A DNA stretch of 64,000 nt from Nocardioidaceae bacterium (lineage in GTDB: Bacteria; Actinomycetota; Actinomycetes; Propionibacteriales; Nocardioidaceae), in NCBI GenBank assembly GCA_017744365.1, contig JAGIBL010000010.1, positions 1-64,000 on the forward strand. The letters run 5' to 3'. The notes beneath the pieces are model-generated. The model was not told where the DNA came from. It did not search any database and worked only from the letters and a program-made list of their open reading frames with translations. Made by a program: the position numbers and the translations under genes. Shown here piece by piece: positions 7,891-16,971 of the stretch (positions are counted from its first letter, which is position 1; each line of letters opens with the position of its first letter).

Positions 7891-8628
7891 TCACTCCCCT
7901 CCGAACCGCTCGGTCCGGATCGCTGCGTCGTGGTAGCCGGCCCGGACCAGGCCGGCGGCCGCGGCGTCCACGAACGCGGTCGGCCCGCACACGTAGGCGC
8001 GCACGTCGTCGGCCGGCGGCCAGGCCAGCGTGGCCAGCTCGTCCGCGGAGAGCCGCCCGGCCGGGCGGCCGGAGCCCGGCGGCGCCTCGCGGGTGTGCAC
8101 CAGCAGCACCTCGAGGCCGTCGTCCTCCTTGGCCAGCCGGTCCAGCTCGTCGGCGTAGATCACATCGGCCGGCGTGCGCACCGAGTAGACCAGCCGCATC
8201 GGCACCGTGCTACCGGCCTCGTGCCGGGCCCGGACCATCGCCATCAGCGGGACCACGCCGGAGCCCCCGGCGACCAGCAGCACCCGGTCGACCAGGCCCG
8301 CCACCGAGACCGGGGACCAGACGAACCAGCCGCCCACCGGGCCGCGCAGCTCGACCGGGTCGCCGACCACGAGGCCCTCGACCAGGAACGGCGAGACCTC
8401 GCCGTCGCCGAGTGCCTGCACGGTGATCTCGAGGACGGCGCCGTGGTCGGGCGCGGCCAGCGAGTAGCTGCGCTGGGTGGAGTAGCCGTCCTCGGCGGTG
8501 AGCCGCACGTCCACGTGCTGGCCGGGAAGGTGACCGGGCCAGCCCGGGACCCGGAGCACCAGGGTGGCCACGGTCGGGGTCTCGGCCCGTCGCTCCACCA
8601 GCGTCGCCGGGTACCAGGAGAGCCGCAT
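7891..8628 (-). CDS. FAD/NAD(P)H ferredoxin-type reductase
   Basis: The protein has 245 residues in the ferredoxin-NADP reductase fold. It has the FAD-binding RxYS motif (TQRSYSLAAP, about residues 52-61), a second flavin loop (VELRGPVGGWF), the NAD(P)H pyrophosphate loop (LLVAGGSGVVPLMAMV, about 118-133) and the C-terminal CGPTAFVDAAA motif. There is no 2Fe-2S domain. It most likely passes electrons from NAD(P)H to the adjacent molybdopterin oxidoreductase, whose stop codon is 13 bases upstream. The gene order Mo-enzyme, reductase, DUF6510 is conserved in actinobacteria, which supports a shared redox function. The physiological substrate is not known. Confidence 0.88.
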   Translation of the reverse strand: MRLSWYPATLVERRAETPTVATLVLRVPGWPGHLPGQHVDVRLTAEDGYSTQRSYSLAAPDHGAVLEITVQALGDGEVSPFLVEGLVVGDPVELRGPVGGWFVWSPVSVAGLVDRVLLVAGGSGVVPLMAMVRARHEAGSTVPMRLVYSVRTPADVIYADELDRLAKEDDGLEVLLVHTREAPPGSGRPAGRLSADELATLAWPPADDVRAYVCGPTAFVDAAAAGLVRAGYHDAAIRTERFGGE

Positions 8629-8641
8629 CAGCGGGGCCGCA

Positions 8642-9241
8642 TCAGTCGCCCGAGTAGCGCTGCTCGCGCCACGGGTCGCCGTACTCGTGGTAGCCGAGCT
8701 GCTCCCAGAAGCCCGGCTCGTCCTCGGTGAGCAGGTCCAGCCCGCTGACCCACTTGGCCGACTTCCACAGGTACAGGTGCGGCACCAGCAGCCGGGCCGG
8801 GCCGCCGTGGGCGGAGGGCAGCGGGTCGCCCTCGAGCTCGTGCACGATCCAGGCCTGCCCGTCGAGCAGGTCCTCCAGCGGCAGGTTCGTGGTGTACCCG
8901 CCGTACGAGTGGACGAGGACGAAGTCGGCCGCGGTCTCCACGTCCTCGAGCAGCACGTCGAGGGAGACGCCGGTCCACGTGGTGCCGAGCTTGGACCACC
9001 GGGTCACGCAGTGCAGGTCCACGGTCGGGTGCTCCTGCGGCAGCGCGAGCAGGTCCTCCCAGGTCCAGGTGGTCTGCTCGTAGCCCTCGGTGGTGACCGT
9101 GAAGGTCCACGTGTCGAGGTCGACCTGCGGCGTCGGCCCGGCGGAGAGCACGGGGAAGTCGGAGGTCAGGTACTGACCCGGCGGCAGCTCGGCCGCTTCC
9201 TCGCTCCGGCGTCCACGGAACCCTGGCGTCACGATGCCCAT
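8642..9241 (-). CDS. sulfite oxidase-like molybdopterin-dependent oxidoreductase
   Basis: The protein has 199 residues and consists of the sulfite-oxidase/MsrP Mo-cofactor domain alone. Cys78 in LHCVTRWSKLG is the expected molybdenum ligand; FTVTTEGYEQTTWTWEDLLAL before it and HSYGGYTTNLPLEDLLDG after it are family hallmarks. There is no signal peptide, haem domain or dimerisation domain, so it should be cytoplasmic, unlike periplasmic MsrP. A strong GGGAGG site supports ATG at 9241. As first gene of the three-gene operon it probably sets the reaction, with electrons exchanged through the downstream flavin reductase. Substrate could be a sulfoxide or sulfite; the sequence does not decide. Confidence 0.88.
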   Translation of the reverse strand: MGIVTPGFRGRRSEEAAELPPGQYLTSDFPVLSAGPTPQVDLDTWTFTVTTEGYEQTTWTWEDLLALPQEHPTVDLHCVTRWSKLGTTWTGVSLDVLLEDVETAADFVLVHSYGGYTTNLPLEDLLDGQAWIVHELEGDPLPSAHGGPARLLVPHLYLWKSAKWVSGLDLLTEDEPGFWEQLGYHEYGDPWREQRYSGD

Positions 9242-9417
9242 CGGACCTCCCTTCCCCCGCGCATTCTGCCAGTCAGCGGGACAGGCAAGGAAAGGCTAAG
9301 AAATCGTCAAACGACCTTCCGGAACGGCGACGTGCCGCTAGGTTCGGAACCGGCATGCGTGGGGCGTGCCCCTCGAGATGCACCTCTCGAGAAGTCTCAG
9401 GAGTGGGTGGGGCGGCG

Positions 9418-12183
9418 ATGAGCTCGCGTCGTACGAAGCACTGGTCCCTGGTCGCGGTCCTCGCGACGATCCTGGCGCTCGGCGGTCTCGTCGCCGCGCC
9501 CGCACAGGCGCTGACCGCGCGGCAGATCAGCGCGAAGGCGACCCCGAGCACGGCGTACGCCGGCACCACGGTCTCCTTCACCGGCCGGGTCACCCGCTCG
9601 CCCGTGGGCACCCTGGTCCGCATCCAGCGCCGGGCCGGCACCACCTGGGTGAACGTGGCCGCCACCCGCACGGTGATCGCCGCGGGGGCCTACAAGGCAG
9701 CCGTCGTGCTGCCCGCCACGGGCGGCGTCTACCTCTACCGGGCGGTCGCGCCGGTCACCCGCAAGCTCGCCGCCGCCGGGTCCCCGGCGGTCTCGGTCAC
9801 CGCGCTGCGACGGACCACCGCCACCCTCACCGCGACCCCGCCCGCGGTGAACCCCGGCTCGGGCAGCCTCCTGACCGGCACGGTCAGCCCGTTCGTGACC
9901 AGCACCCCGGTCTCGGTCCAGCGCCTGCAGAACGGCACCTGGACGACGTTCGCCAGCACCGTGGTGCAGAGCAACGGCACCTTCGCGCAGTCGGTGACCC
10001 CGACCGCCACCACCAGCTATCGCGTGGTCGTCCCGCGCGCCGGCCTCAACGGCAGCACCGTCTCCCCCACGCGAGCGGTCACCGTGAACCCGGCACCGCC
10101 GACCCCGCCGGTCATCACCACCACCTCGCTGCCCGACGGCACCACCGGCACGCCGTACACCCAGCAGCTGGCGAAGACCGGCAAGACCGGCACCTGGTCG
10201 CTGGTCGCCGGCAGCGGCACGCCGCCGGACGGGATCACCCTGAGCAGCTCCGGCCTGCTCGACGGGACCGCGTCGGCGGCCGGCACCTCCACGTTCACGG
10301 TGAAGTTCACCGAGTCCGGAGCCGGCGGGCTGTCCGCGACCAAGCAGCTCAGCATCACCATCCACGCCGGCCCGGTGGTGACCACCACCTCGCTGCCGGT
10401 GGCCGGGAAGAACCGCGCCTACAGCCCGCCGGCCCTGACCAAGACCGGCGGCGCCGGCACCTGGGCGGTCACCGCGGGCGCCCTGCCCGACGGGATCACG
10501 CTGAGCAGCGCCGGCCAGCTCTCCGGCACGCCGACCGTGCTCGGCACCTTCGGCTTCACGGTGACCTTCACCGAGACCGCGACCACGCACACCGGCTCCA
10601 AGGCCTTGTCGATCACGGTCGCGACGCCGCCGAAGGTCACCACCGCGACGCTGCCCGACGCGGCCCGGTTCGCGGCGTACTCGACCACGCTCGCCAAGAC
10701 CGGCGGGGCCGGCACCTGGTCGGCCGACGGCACCCTGCCCGCGGGCCTGAGCATCGACCCGGCGACCGGTGAGCTGCACGGCACCGTCACCGCGCCCGCC
10801 GGCACGTACGGCGTCTACCCGCGCTTCACCGAGACGTCCACCGGCCTGTCCTCGATGAGGGCGCTGGCGCTGACCGTGACCGGCTCGAACGCGGCGATCA
10901 CCACGACCTCGCTGCCGGACGCGGTCCGCAACCAGGCCTACTCGGCGACGCTGGCCCACAGCGGCGGCGCCGGCACCTGGCTCGTCCAGGGGCTGCCCAC
11001 CGGTCTCACCTACGACGCGGGAACCGGCGCGATCACCGGCACCACCGCGGTGACGGCGAAGGTCTACAACCTGCAGGTGACCTTCACCGAGACCGCGACC
11101 GGCGCCCAAGCGGGCAAGCAGATCCCGCTCGAGGTCGTCGGCGGCAACGTGGTCGTCACCACCTCGGCGCTACCGGACGCGAGCCGCGCCGAGCCGTACA
11201 CCGCGACGCTGACCCACTCCGGCGGCGACGGCACCTGGCAGGTGCAGGGGCTGCCGGCCACGCTGACCGCCGACCCGAGCACGGGCGTGATCTCCGGTGT
11301 CCCGGACAAGGTCCAGCAGTACGCGGTGCTGGCCACCTTCACCGAGACCGCGTCGGGCGTGCAGGCGCAGAAGCTGTTCGCGCTCAACGTCGGCGGGCTG
11401 CCCCTGCGGATCACCAACGACGACCTCGCCGAGGCGACCCGCGGCGTGGCCTACACCGAGACGATGGGCACCACCGGCAAGGCCGGCACCTGGAGCGCCC
11501 AGGGCCTGCCCGCGGGCATCACCATCGACGAGCAGACCGGTGAGATCTCCGGGACGACGACCGCGGTGGCGGGCACCTACACGGTGTTCGTGACGTTCCA
11601 CGAGACCATCACCGACGACTCGACCCAGCGCGGGTACGCCCTGGAGCTGCACCCGAACCCGGTGGTCACCACCACCTCGGTCCCGGACGGCACCACCGGG
11701 ACGGCGTACAGCCAGCAGCTGCAGGTCACCAGCGCGAGCGCGGGCACCTGGGCGGTCACCAAGGGCAACCTGCCGCCGGGGATCACGCTCTCCGGCGACG
11801 GCCTGCTCGCCGGCACGCCGACCCAGGCCGACGACTACGCGTTCACGGTGACCTTCACCGAGACCGCCAGCGGGCTGGCCGACAGCCAGGCGCTGCTGCT
11901 GCACACGTCGGCGCCGGGCTCGCCGGTGATCAGCACCGGCGCCTCCCTGCCCGACAGCGTCGTCGGCACGGCGTACAGCACCACGCTGGCCGCCACCCCC
12001 ACCGGTGGCCTCTGGACGATCAGCTTCGGCGACCTGCCGCCGGGGCTCTCCCTGGACGCGACCAGCGGCGAGATCAGCGGAACCCCGACCACGCCGGGCG
12101 TGTACGCCTTCCAGGTGACCTACACCCGGCTGCTGACCCAGCAGACCAAGGTCTTCCAGATCCGCACGTTCCCGGCGTCGTGA
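9418..12183 (+). CDS. secreted protein with eight putative Ig-like (He_PIG type) repeats
   Basis: The protein has 921 residues from ATG 9418, chosen because the paralogue downstream starts with the same MSSRRTK. It has a signal peptide (SLVAVLATILALGGLVAAPA), two N-terminal beta-sandwich-like segments to about residue 225, and eight repeats of about 83 residues. Each repeat runs from (V/I)TTTSLPDG, through AY, GTW, LP.GITL and SGTP, to FTVTFTETA. Such He_PIG repeats occur in bacterial surface and adhesive proteins. There is no LPXTG, membrane anchor or catalytic domain, and almost no Cys, so a secreted or loosely cell-bound structural role is inferred. A TAGGTT at 9339-9344 may be its -10. 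Confidence 0.85.
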   Translation: MSSRRTKHWSLVAVLATILALGGLVAAPAQALTARQISAKATPSTAYAGTTVSFTGRVTRSPVGTLVRIQRRAGTTWVNVAATRTVIAAGAYKAAVVLPATGGVYLYRAVAPVTRKLAAAGSPAVSVTALRRTTATLTATPPAVNPGSGSLLTGTVSPFVTSTPVSVQRLQNGTWTTFASTVVQSNGTFAQSVTPTATTSYRVVVPRAGLNGSTVSPTRAVTVNPAPPTPPVITTTSLPDGTTGTPYTQQLAKTGKTGTWSLVAGSGTPPDGITLSSSGLLDGTASAAGTSTFTVKFTESGAGGLSATKQLSITIHAGPVVTTTSLPVAGKNRAYSPPALTKTGGAGTWAVTAGALPDGITLSSAGQLSGTPTVLGTFGFTVTFTETATTHTGSKALSITVATPPKVTTATLPDAARFAAYSTTLAKTGGAGTWSADGTLPAGLSIDPATGELHGTVTAPAGTYGVYPRFTETSTGLSSMRALALTVTGSNAAITTTSLPDAVRNQAYSATLAHSGGAGTWLVQGLPTGLTYDAGTGAITGTTAVTAKVYNLQVTFTETATGAQAGKQIPLEVVGGNVVVTTSALPDASRAEPYTATLTHSGGDGTWQVQGLPATLTADPSTGVISGVPDKVQQYAVLATFTETASGVQAQKLFALNVGGLPLRITNDDLAEATRGVAYTETMGTTGKAGTWSAQGLPAGITIDEQTGEISGTTTAVAGTYTVFVTFHETITDDSTQRGYALELHPNPVVTTTSVPDGTTGTAYSQQLQVTSASAGTWAVTKGNLPPGITLSGDGLLAGTPTQADDYAFTVTFTETASGLADSQALLLHTSAPGSPVISTGASLPDSVVGTAYSTTLAATPTGGLWTISFGDLPPGLSLDATSGEISGTPTTPGVYAFQVTYTRLLTQQTKVFQIRTFPAS
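10111..12180 (+). repeat. eight tandem coding repeats of about 250 bp
   Basis: These are the He_PIG-like protein repeats of the first Ig protein. They are diverged at DNA level but keep short identical phrases such as GGCACCTGG and TTCACCGAGAC, which could support recombination within and between the two genes. Confidence 0.75.
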
Positions 12184-12268
12184 CCCGCTGCCCGGTTCGT
12201 CGTTCTTCTCCCTGAATCCTCCTGGTTCCTCGGAGCCGTCCAGACAAGGTCGTACAGAGAAGGTGGAC

Positions 12269-14794
12269 ATGTCGTCGCGTCGGACGAAGGGCGGGTCGCT
12301 GGTCGCGATCCTGGTCGCGCTGCTGCTCGGGCTCGGAGCCCTGGTCTCCCCGGCCGGTGCTGTCACCGCGCGCTCGGTCAGCCTGGCCGCCTCGCCCGCT
12401 GCCACCTTCGTCGGCACCGGGGTGAAGTTCTCCGGCCGGGTCACCCGCTCCCCGAAGGGCAGCGTGGTCCGGCTGCAGCGCAAGGCCGGTGCCCGCTGGG
12501 TCACGGTCGCCTCCACCCGCACCACCACGTCGACCGGCGCCTACGCGGTCCGGGTGACGCTGCCGAAGATCGCGGCGGTCTACTCCTACCGGGCCGTCGC
12601 GCCGGGGACCAGCAAGCTGGCCACCGCTTCGTCGCGGGTGGTCCCGGTCACCGCGCTGCGCCGTACGTCGGTCACGCTGGCGCCCTCGCCGGCCGGCGCG
12701 GTCAACCCGGGCGTCTCCAAGCTGCTGGTGGGCAAGGTGAGCCCGTTCGTGGCCGGCACGACCGCCTACGTGCAGCGGCTCTCCGGGAGCACCTGGCTCA
12801 CCGTCACCACCGTCATCGTCGGCACTGACGGCAGCATCAGCCGCTCGGTCACGCCGGGCTCGGCGACGACGTCGTACCGGGTCGTGGTCGCGCGCGCCGG
12901 CCTCAACGCCGCGGGCACCTCCCCGACCGTCGTGGTCACGGTGAACCAGCCGCCGAAGATCACCACGGCCTCGCTGCCCGAGGCCGGGCAGAACCTCGCG
13001 TACACGCCGGCCCTGACCGCGACCGGCAAGCCCGGCACCTGGACGGTCTCCTCGGGCTCGCTGCCCGACGGCATCGCGCTGAGCAGCGCGGGCAAGTTCT
13101 CCGGCAAGACCAGCGTGACCGGCTCCTTCCCGATCACGGTCAAGTACACCGAGACCTCGACCGGGCTGTTCGCCACCAAGGCGCTCACGCTGGTGGTCAA
13201 GGCCTTCGTCATCACCACGACCTCGCTGCCGAACGCCACCCGCAACGCGCAGTACCCGCAGCAGCAGCTGACCAAGGCGGGTGGCAACGCCGGCACCTGG
13301 TCGGTCACGGCCGGAACGCTGCCGCAGGGGCTCTCGCTCTCCTCGGCGGGTGTCCTCAGCGGCCTCCCGGTCGCGCACACCGGCGACTACACCTTCACCG
13401 TCACCTTCACCGAGACCGGCACCGCGCGGACCGCCAGCAAGGCGTTCACCCTGACGGTCGCCGGCGCCGACGTGGCGATCACGACCCTGGCGCTGACCGA
13501 CGCGACCCGGCTGACGCCGTACGAACTGACGCTGGCCAAGACCGGCGGGAGCGGCACCTGGGCCTACGAGACCACCCCGCTGCCGGGGCTCTCCCTCAAC
13601 GCCACCACCGGCAAGCTCAGCGGCACCCCGGCGATGGCCACGGGGACCTACCCGGTGACGTTCTCGTTCACCGAGACCTCGTCGAAGGTCAAGGTGACCA
13701 AGGCGCTTACGCTCAAGGTCGTCGGCGAGGACGTCTCGATCACCACGGCGTCGCTGCCCGAGGCCACCCGGACCGAGAGCTACTCGGTGCCCCTGGGCAA
13801 GACCGGCGGCCCCGGCACCTGGTCCTCGACGGCGCTGCCCACCGGGCTGACCCTGAACCCGACCAGCGGTCTGCTCTCCGGCACCCCCGGCGCGCACACC
13901 GGCAGCTACGACGTGACGATCACCTTCACCGAGACCGGCGGCATGGCGGCCTCCCGTGACTACCAGCTCGTCGTCGGCGGCGAGGACCTGGACATCACCA
14001 CCAGCTCGCTGGGCGACGGTGTCCGCGGGACGGCGTACGTCGCGCTGCTCGAGAAGACCGGCGGCGCCGGGACCTGGTCGGCGAGCGGGCTGCCCGCCGG
14101 GATCACCGTGGACACCAGCACCGGCGCGCTCTCGGGCACGCCGGTCGGCCGGCCGAAGACGTACGGCGTCTCGGTCACGTTCACCGAGACCGCGACCGGC
14201 CTCCAGGTGGTCAAGTCGCTGAACCTGACCCTGACCGGTGAGGACATCGCGGTCACCACCAGCGCGCTGCCCGACGGCACCACCCAGACGGCGTACAGCC
14301 TGCAGCTGACCAAGACCGGCCTGGACGGCACCTGGTCGGCACTGAGCGCCACGCCGGCCGGCGGCACCAGCGCGTCGACCCCGAGCGGGCTGTCGATCTC
14401 CTCGTCGGGCCTGCTCGCGGGCACGCCGACCCAGGCGGGCGACTGGTACCTCACCGTGAAGTTCAACGAGACCGCCTCCGGCCTGCAGGCGACCCGGGTG
14501 CTCTACCTGCACGTGTCCGGCAAGAACGCCCCGGAGATCACCACCGCCTCACTGCCGGTCGGCACCGTCGGCAACGCCTACAGCGCGGACCTGAGCTCCT
14601 CGCCGCAGGGCACCTGGTCGAAGGTGGACGGCACCCTGCCGCCGGGCCTGTCGCTCAACGGCGGGAACGGGCGGATCAGCGGCACCCCGACCCAGGCGGG
14701 CGACTTCACCTTCATCGTGAAGACCACCGTGCTGCTGGGCCTCGGTGGCACCAACACCAAGCGGTTCACGATCCACGTCGACCCGGCACCGTGA
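12269..14794 (+). CDS. secreted Ig-like repeat protein, tandem paralogue
   Basis: The protein has 841 residues and is a clear paralogue of the preceding gene: same start (MSSRRTK), signal peptide (SLVAILVALLLGLGALVSPA), the same N-terminal domain with FSGRVTRSPKGSVVRLQRKA, and seven rather than eight repeats. ATG 12269 is preferred over the in-frame GTG 12263 because GAGAAGG (12257-12263) lies at ideal distance. The ending RFTIHVDPAP has no anchor. The 85-base gap after the first gene allows co-transcription. One repeat (number 6) contains an insertion of about 12 Ser/Thr/Gly residues. Duplication followed by repeat gain or loss is inferred. Confidence 0.85.
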   Translation: MSSRRTKGGSLVAILVALLLGLGALVSPAGAVTARSVSLAASPAATFVGTGVKFSGRVTRSPKGSVVRLQRKAGARWVTVASTRTTTSTGAYAVRVTLPKIAAVYSYRAVAPGTSKLATASSRVVPVTALRRTSVTLAPSPAGAVNPGVSKLLVGKVSPFVAGTTAYVQRLSGSTWLTVTTVIVGTDGSISRSVTPGSATTSYRVVVARAGLNAAGTSPTVVVTVNQPPKITTASLPEAGQNLAYTPALTATGKPGTWTVSSGSLPDGIALSSAGKFSGKTSVTGSFPITVKYTETSTGLFATKALTLVVKAFVITTTSLPNATRNAQYPQQQLTKAGGNAGTWSVTAGTLPQGLSLSSAGVLSGLPVAHTGDYTFTVTFTETGTARTASKAFTLTVAGADVAITTLALTDATRLTPYELTLAKTGGSGTWAYETTPLPGLSLNATTGKLSGTPAMATGTYPVTFSFTETSSKVKVTKALTLKVVGEDVSITTASLPEATRTESYSVPLGKTGGPGTWSSTALPTGLTLNPTSGLLSGTPGAHTGSYDVTITFTETGGMAASRDYQLVVGGEDLDITTSSLGDGVRGTAYVALLEKTGGAGTWSASGLPAGITVDTSTGALSGTPVGRPKTYGVSVTFTETATGLQVVKSLNLTLTGEDIAVTTSALPDGTTQTAYSLQLTKTGLDGTWSALSATPAGGTSASTPSGLSISSSGLLAGTPTQAGDWYLTVKFNETASGLQATRVLYLHVSGKNAPEITTASLPVGTVGNAYSADLSSSPQGTWSKVDGTLPPGLSLNGGNGRISGTPTQAGDFTFIVKTTVLLGLGGTNTKRFTIHVDPAP
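12956..14791 (+). repeat. seven tandem coding repeats of about 255 bp
   Basis: These are the repeats of the second Ig protein, of the same type as those at 10111-12180. Two of them have the inter-repeat linker GED(V/L/I) that is not used in the first gene. Confidence 0.72.
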
Positions 14795-14813
14795 CGCGTG
14801 CCAGGCTGGGGCC

Positions 14814-14945
14814 ATGAGCGAGACTCCCACCGAGCACGAGGACTGGCTGGTCGACGAGATGGGTGAGGAGTCCTTCCCGGACAGCGACCCGCCCTCGACC
14901 TGGGCGGGCGCGGACCGCAAGCCGCAGGAGCCCGAGTCCGACTGA
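14814..14945 (+). CDS. small ESFPDSDPPS-motif protein
   Basis: The protein has only 43 residues: an acidic N-terminus with WLVDEMGEESFPDSDPPSTW and a hydrophilic tail. The (E)SFPxSDPPS motif is shared by many short proteins of unknown role in actinobacteria and proteobacteria, which supports a real gene despite the size. CAGGCT (14802-14807) ends six bases before the ATG and there is no RBS, so the mRNA is probably leaderless. It follows the Ig-repeat gene by 19 bases but seems to have its own promoter. Function unknown. Confidence 0.65.
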   Translation: MSETPTEHEDWLVDEMGEESFPDSDPPSTWAGADRKPQEPESD

Positions 14946-14961
14946 CGTCTGCGGTTCCCGG

Positions 14962-15492
14962 CTACGAGCGCACCCGCTGCTCGTGCAGCAGTGCGAGTAC
15001 CGTCTCAGCGACGACGTCGACCTCGGCCGCCCCGCCGACCACGAACCCGGGCTCGTCGGAGTCCAGCGGCTCCAGCGTGGCGAGCTGGCTGCGCAGCAGC
15101 TGGGCCGGGAAGTAGTGCCCGGTGCGGCTGCCCAGGCGCTCCACCAGGACGCTGCTCGGAACCTCCAGGAAGCAGAAGACCACGCCGGGCCGGCCCTGGC
15201 GGAGCCGGTCGCGATAGCCGCGGCGCAGCGCCGAGCAGGTGACCACGGACTCGACGTTCTCGCCGCGGCGGCCGTCGACCCAGGCGCCGATGGCGTCGAG
15301 CCACGGCCACCGGTCCGCGTCGGTGAGCGGGGTCCCGGCCGCCATCTTCTCGACGTTCTCGGGCGGGTGCAGGTCGTCGCCCTCGAGCATCGTCCAGCCG
15401 GTACGACGGACAAGCGCTCGGGCCACGGTGCTCTTGCCGCTGCCGGCCACGCCCATCACCACGAGGCACAGCGGCTCGCCGGTACGGGTCAC
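14962..15492 (-). CDS. gntK: gluconokinase
   Basis: The protein has 176 residues, the usual length for the gluconate kinase family. It shows the Walker A loop GVAGSGKST (residues 15-23 from the GTG start), EGDDLHPPENVEKMAAGTPL with the substrate-binding DDLH and P/K residues, CSALRRGYRDRLR and the RTGHYFP motif. It phosphorylates D-gluconate to 6-phosphogluconate with ATP, feeding the pentose phosphate route. The GTG at 15492 shares four bases with the TGA of the FAD-Rieske gene upstream, so translation is coupled. No gluconate permease is nearby, which is unusual; the coupled oxidoreductase may not be functionally related. Confidence 0.9.
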   Translation of the reverse strand: MTRTGEPLCLVVMGVAGSGKSTVARALVRRTGWTMLEGDDLHPPENVEKMAAGTPLTDADRWPWLDAIGAWVDGRRGENVESVVTCSALRRGYRDRLRQGRPGVVFCFLEVPSSVLVERLGSRTGHYFPAQLLRSQLATLEPLDSDEPGFVVGGAAEVDVVAETVLALLHEQRVRS

Positions 15493-16943
15493 GACGCGCG
15501 GCGCCGCAGCGGCTTGGTCGCCGGGCCCTCCAGCACCTCGCCGTCGGGGGCGAACCGGGAGCCGTGCAGCGGGCAGTCCCAGGTCCGCTCGGCGTCGTTC
15601 CAGTGCAGGATCCCGCCCAGGTGCGTGCAGACGCCCACGTAGCCGCCGTGCTCGCCGGGGACGGTCGGGACCATCCGGTGCCGGACCACGGTGGCGTCGG
15701 CGGTGGACCCGCCGAGCTCGACCTCGGCCCAGTCGGAGACAAGCAGGCCGGCCACCTGGAGGTTGAGGCCGAGCGCGCGCAGCAGCGAGCCGGGCGAGGG
15801 GTGGCTCGACTCGGGCCACGGCGCGGCCACGCCGCCCAGGATGGTCGCGGCGATCCGTCGCGCCGCGGCGACCGCGTTGGTCATCCCCCACTTGTCGAAG
15901 CCGGTGGCGACGTGGATCCGCTCGCCGCTCACCGCGAGCCGGCCGGCCAGCGGCAGCTCGTCGAGACTGCGGTAGTCCTGCGCGGACCAGGCGTGCGTCT
16001 CAGTCGCGCCGGGGAAGTGCGTGATCGTCCAGGCGCGCAGCTCGTCGAGGTGGGCGCGCGGCGACTCGGCACGGCCGACGACGTGGCCGGCCCCGCCGAC
16101 GAGGAAGACCGGCCGGTCGTCCCCCATCGCCGGGAGCTGGCGCATCGACCTGGTCGGGCTCCCGGCCGAGATCAGCATCTGCTCGGTGCCCGGGTCGCCG
16201 GAGAAGGCGAGCAGGTAGGAGCGCGACGGAGTGAGCCGGGCGAAGCAGAGGGTGCGGTCGAGGACCGGCGTGCCGGTGGCGAGCACCACCTGGTCGGCGA
16301 CGACCCGGGCGCCGCTGTCCAGGCGAGCCTCGCCGTTCATCGCGACCGCGGTCAGCCGCTCGCCCGGGTGCAGGGTGCCGCCGCACGCGATCAGCTCGTC
16401 GGCCAGCGCCTCGAGCAGGGCGACCGGGTCGAGCTGGGCCTGCTCGCCCAGGGCGACCGCGCCGTGGGTCTCGAAGGGAACGTCCAGGCTGTCGTGCCAG
16501 TGCACCGGCAGTCCGAGGCTCGCGGCGGCCTGGAACTCGGCCCGAGTGGCCTCGACCTGCTGGGGGCTGCCCGCGTACGTGACCGCCTCCCGGGTCTGGA
16601 ACGACACGTCTCGTCTCCCGCAGAAGCCGAGCAGCCAGTCCTGCGCGACCCGGTTCGCCTCCACGTAGGCGCGGGCGACCTCGGGCGGGTGCCGGCGCAG
16701 CAGCCGGGACAGCTTGGTGCCCTGCAGCAGCGAGACCTTCGCGGTCGTGCGGGCCGAGGTGCCGGAACCCAGCGGGCGCGCGTCGACGACGGCGACCTTC
16801 CGGCCGGCGCGAGCGAGCAGCACGCCCGTGGTCAGGCCGGCCAGCCCGGCTCCGACGACCAGGTCGTCGACGTTCTCGGGCACCGGTAGGTGCGGTCGGG
16901 CGGGCGCGGTGCGGCGCTCCTGCCACAGGGACGGGGACTCCAT
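15489..16943 (-). CDS. FAD-dependent oxidoreductase with C-terminal Rieske domain
   Basis: The protein has 484 residues. The N-terminal DAO-type FAD domain has the dinucleotide fold DDLVVGAGLAGLTTGVLLA (about 27-45) followed by SARTTAKVSLLQG, and GFDKWGMTNAVAAARRIA near 365 close to the second FAD contact. Residues 410-480 form a Rieske 2Fe-2S domain with the ligand motifs CTHLGG and CPLHGSRF. Fusions of this kind are common in actinobacteria; substrates are uncharacterised. The 2Fe-2S cluster suggests electron exchange with a partner. The ATG at 16943 was chosen over upstream codons because those overlap the tail of the broken HNH gene. It is coupled to gluconokinase by a GTGA overlap. Confidence 0.88.
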   Translation of the reverse strand: MESPSLWQERRTAPARPHLPVPENVDDLVVGAGLAGLTTGVLLARAGRKVAVVDARPLGSGTSARTTAKVSLLQGTKLSRLLRRHPPEVARAYVEANRVAQDWLLGFCGRRDVSFQTREAVTYAGSPQQVEATRAEFQAAASLGLPVHWHDSLDVPFETHGAVALGEQAQLDPVALLEALADELIACGGTLHPGERLTAVAMNGEARLDSGARVVADQVVLATGTPVLDRTLCFARLTPSRSYLLAFSGDPGTEQMLISAGSPTRSMRQLPAMGDDRPVFLVGGAGHVVGRAESPRAHLDELRAWTITHFPGATETHAWSAQDYRSLDELPLAGRLAVSGERIHVATGFDKWGMTNAVAAARRIAATILGGVAAPWPESSHPSPGSLLRALGLNLQVAGLLVSDWAEVELGGSTADATVVRHRMVPTVPGEHGGYVGVCTHLGGILHWNDAERTWDCPLHGSRFAPDGEVLEGPATKPLRRRAS

Positions 16944-16971
16944 GGGGGTCGGATACCCGATCCAGGCGTGA

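Noticed and set aside
10111-14791. CRISPR-like or satellite repeat array
   Set aside because: The repeats are about 250 bp, coding, diverged and in frame. There are no identical short repeats with unique spacers.
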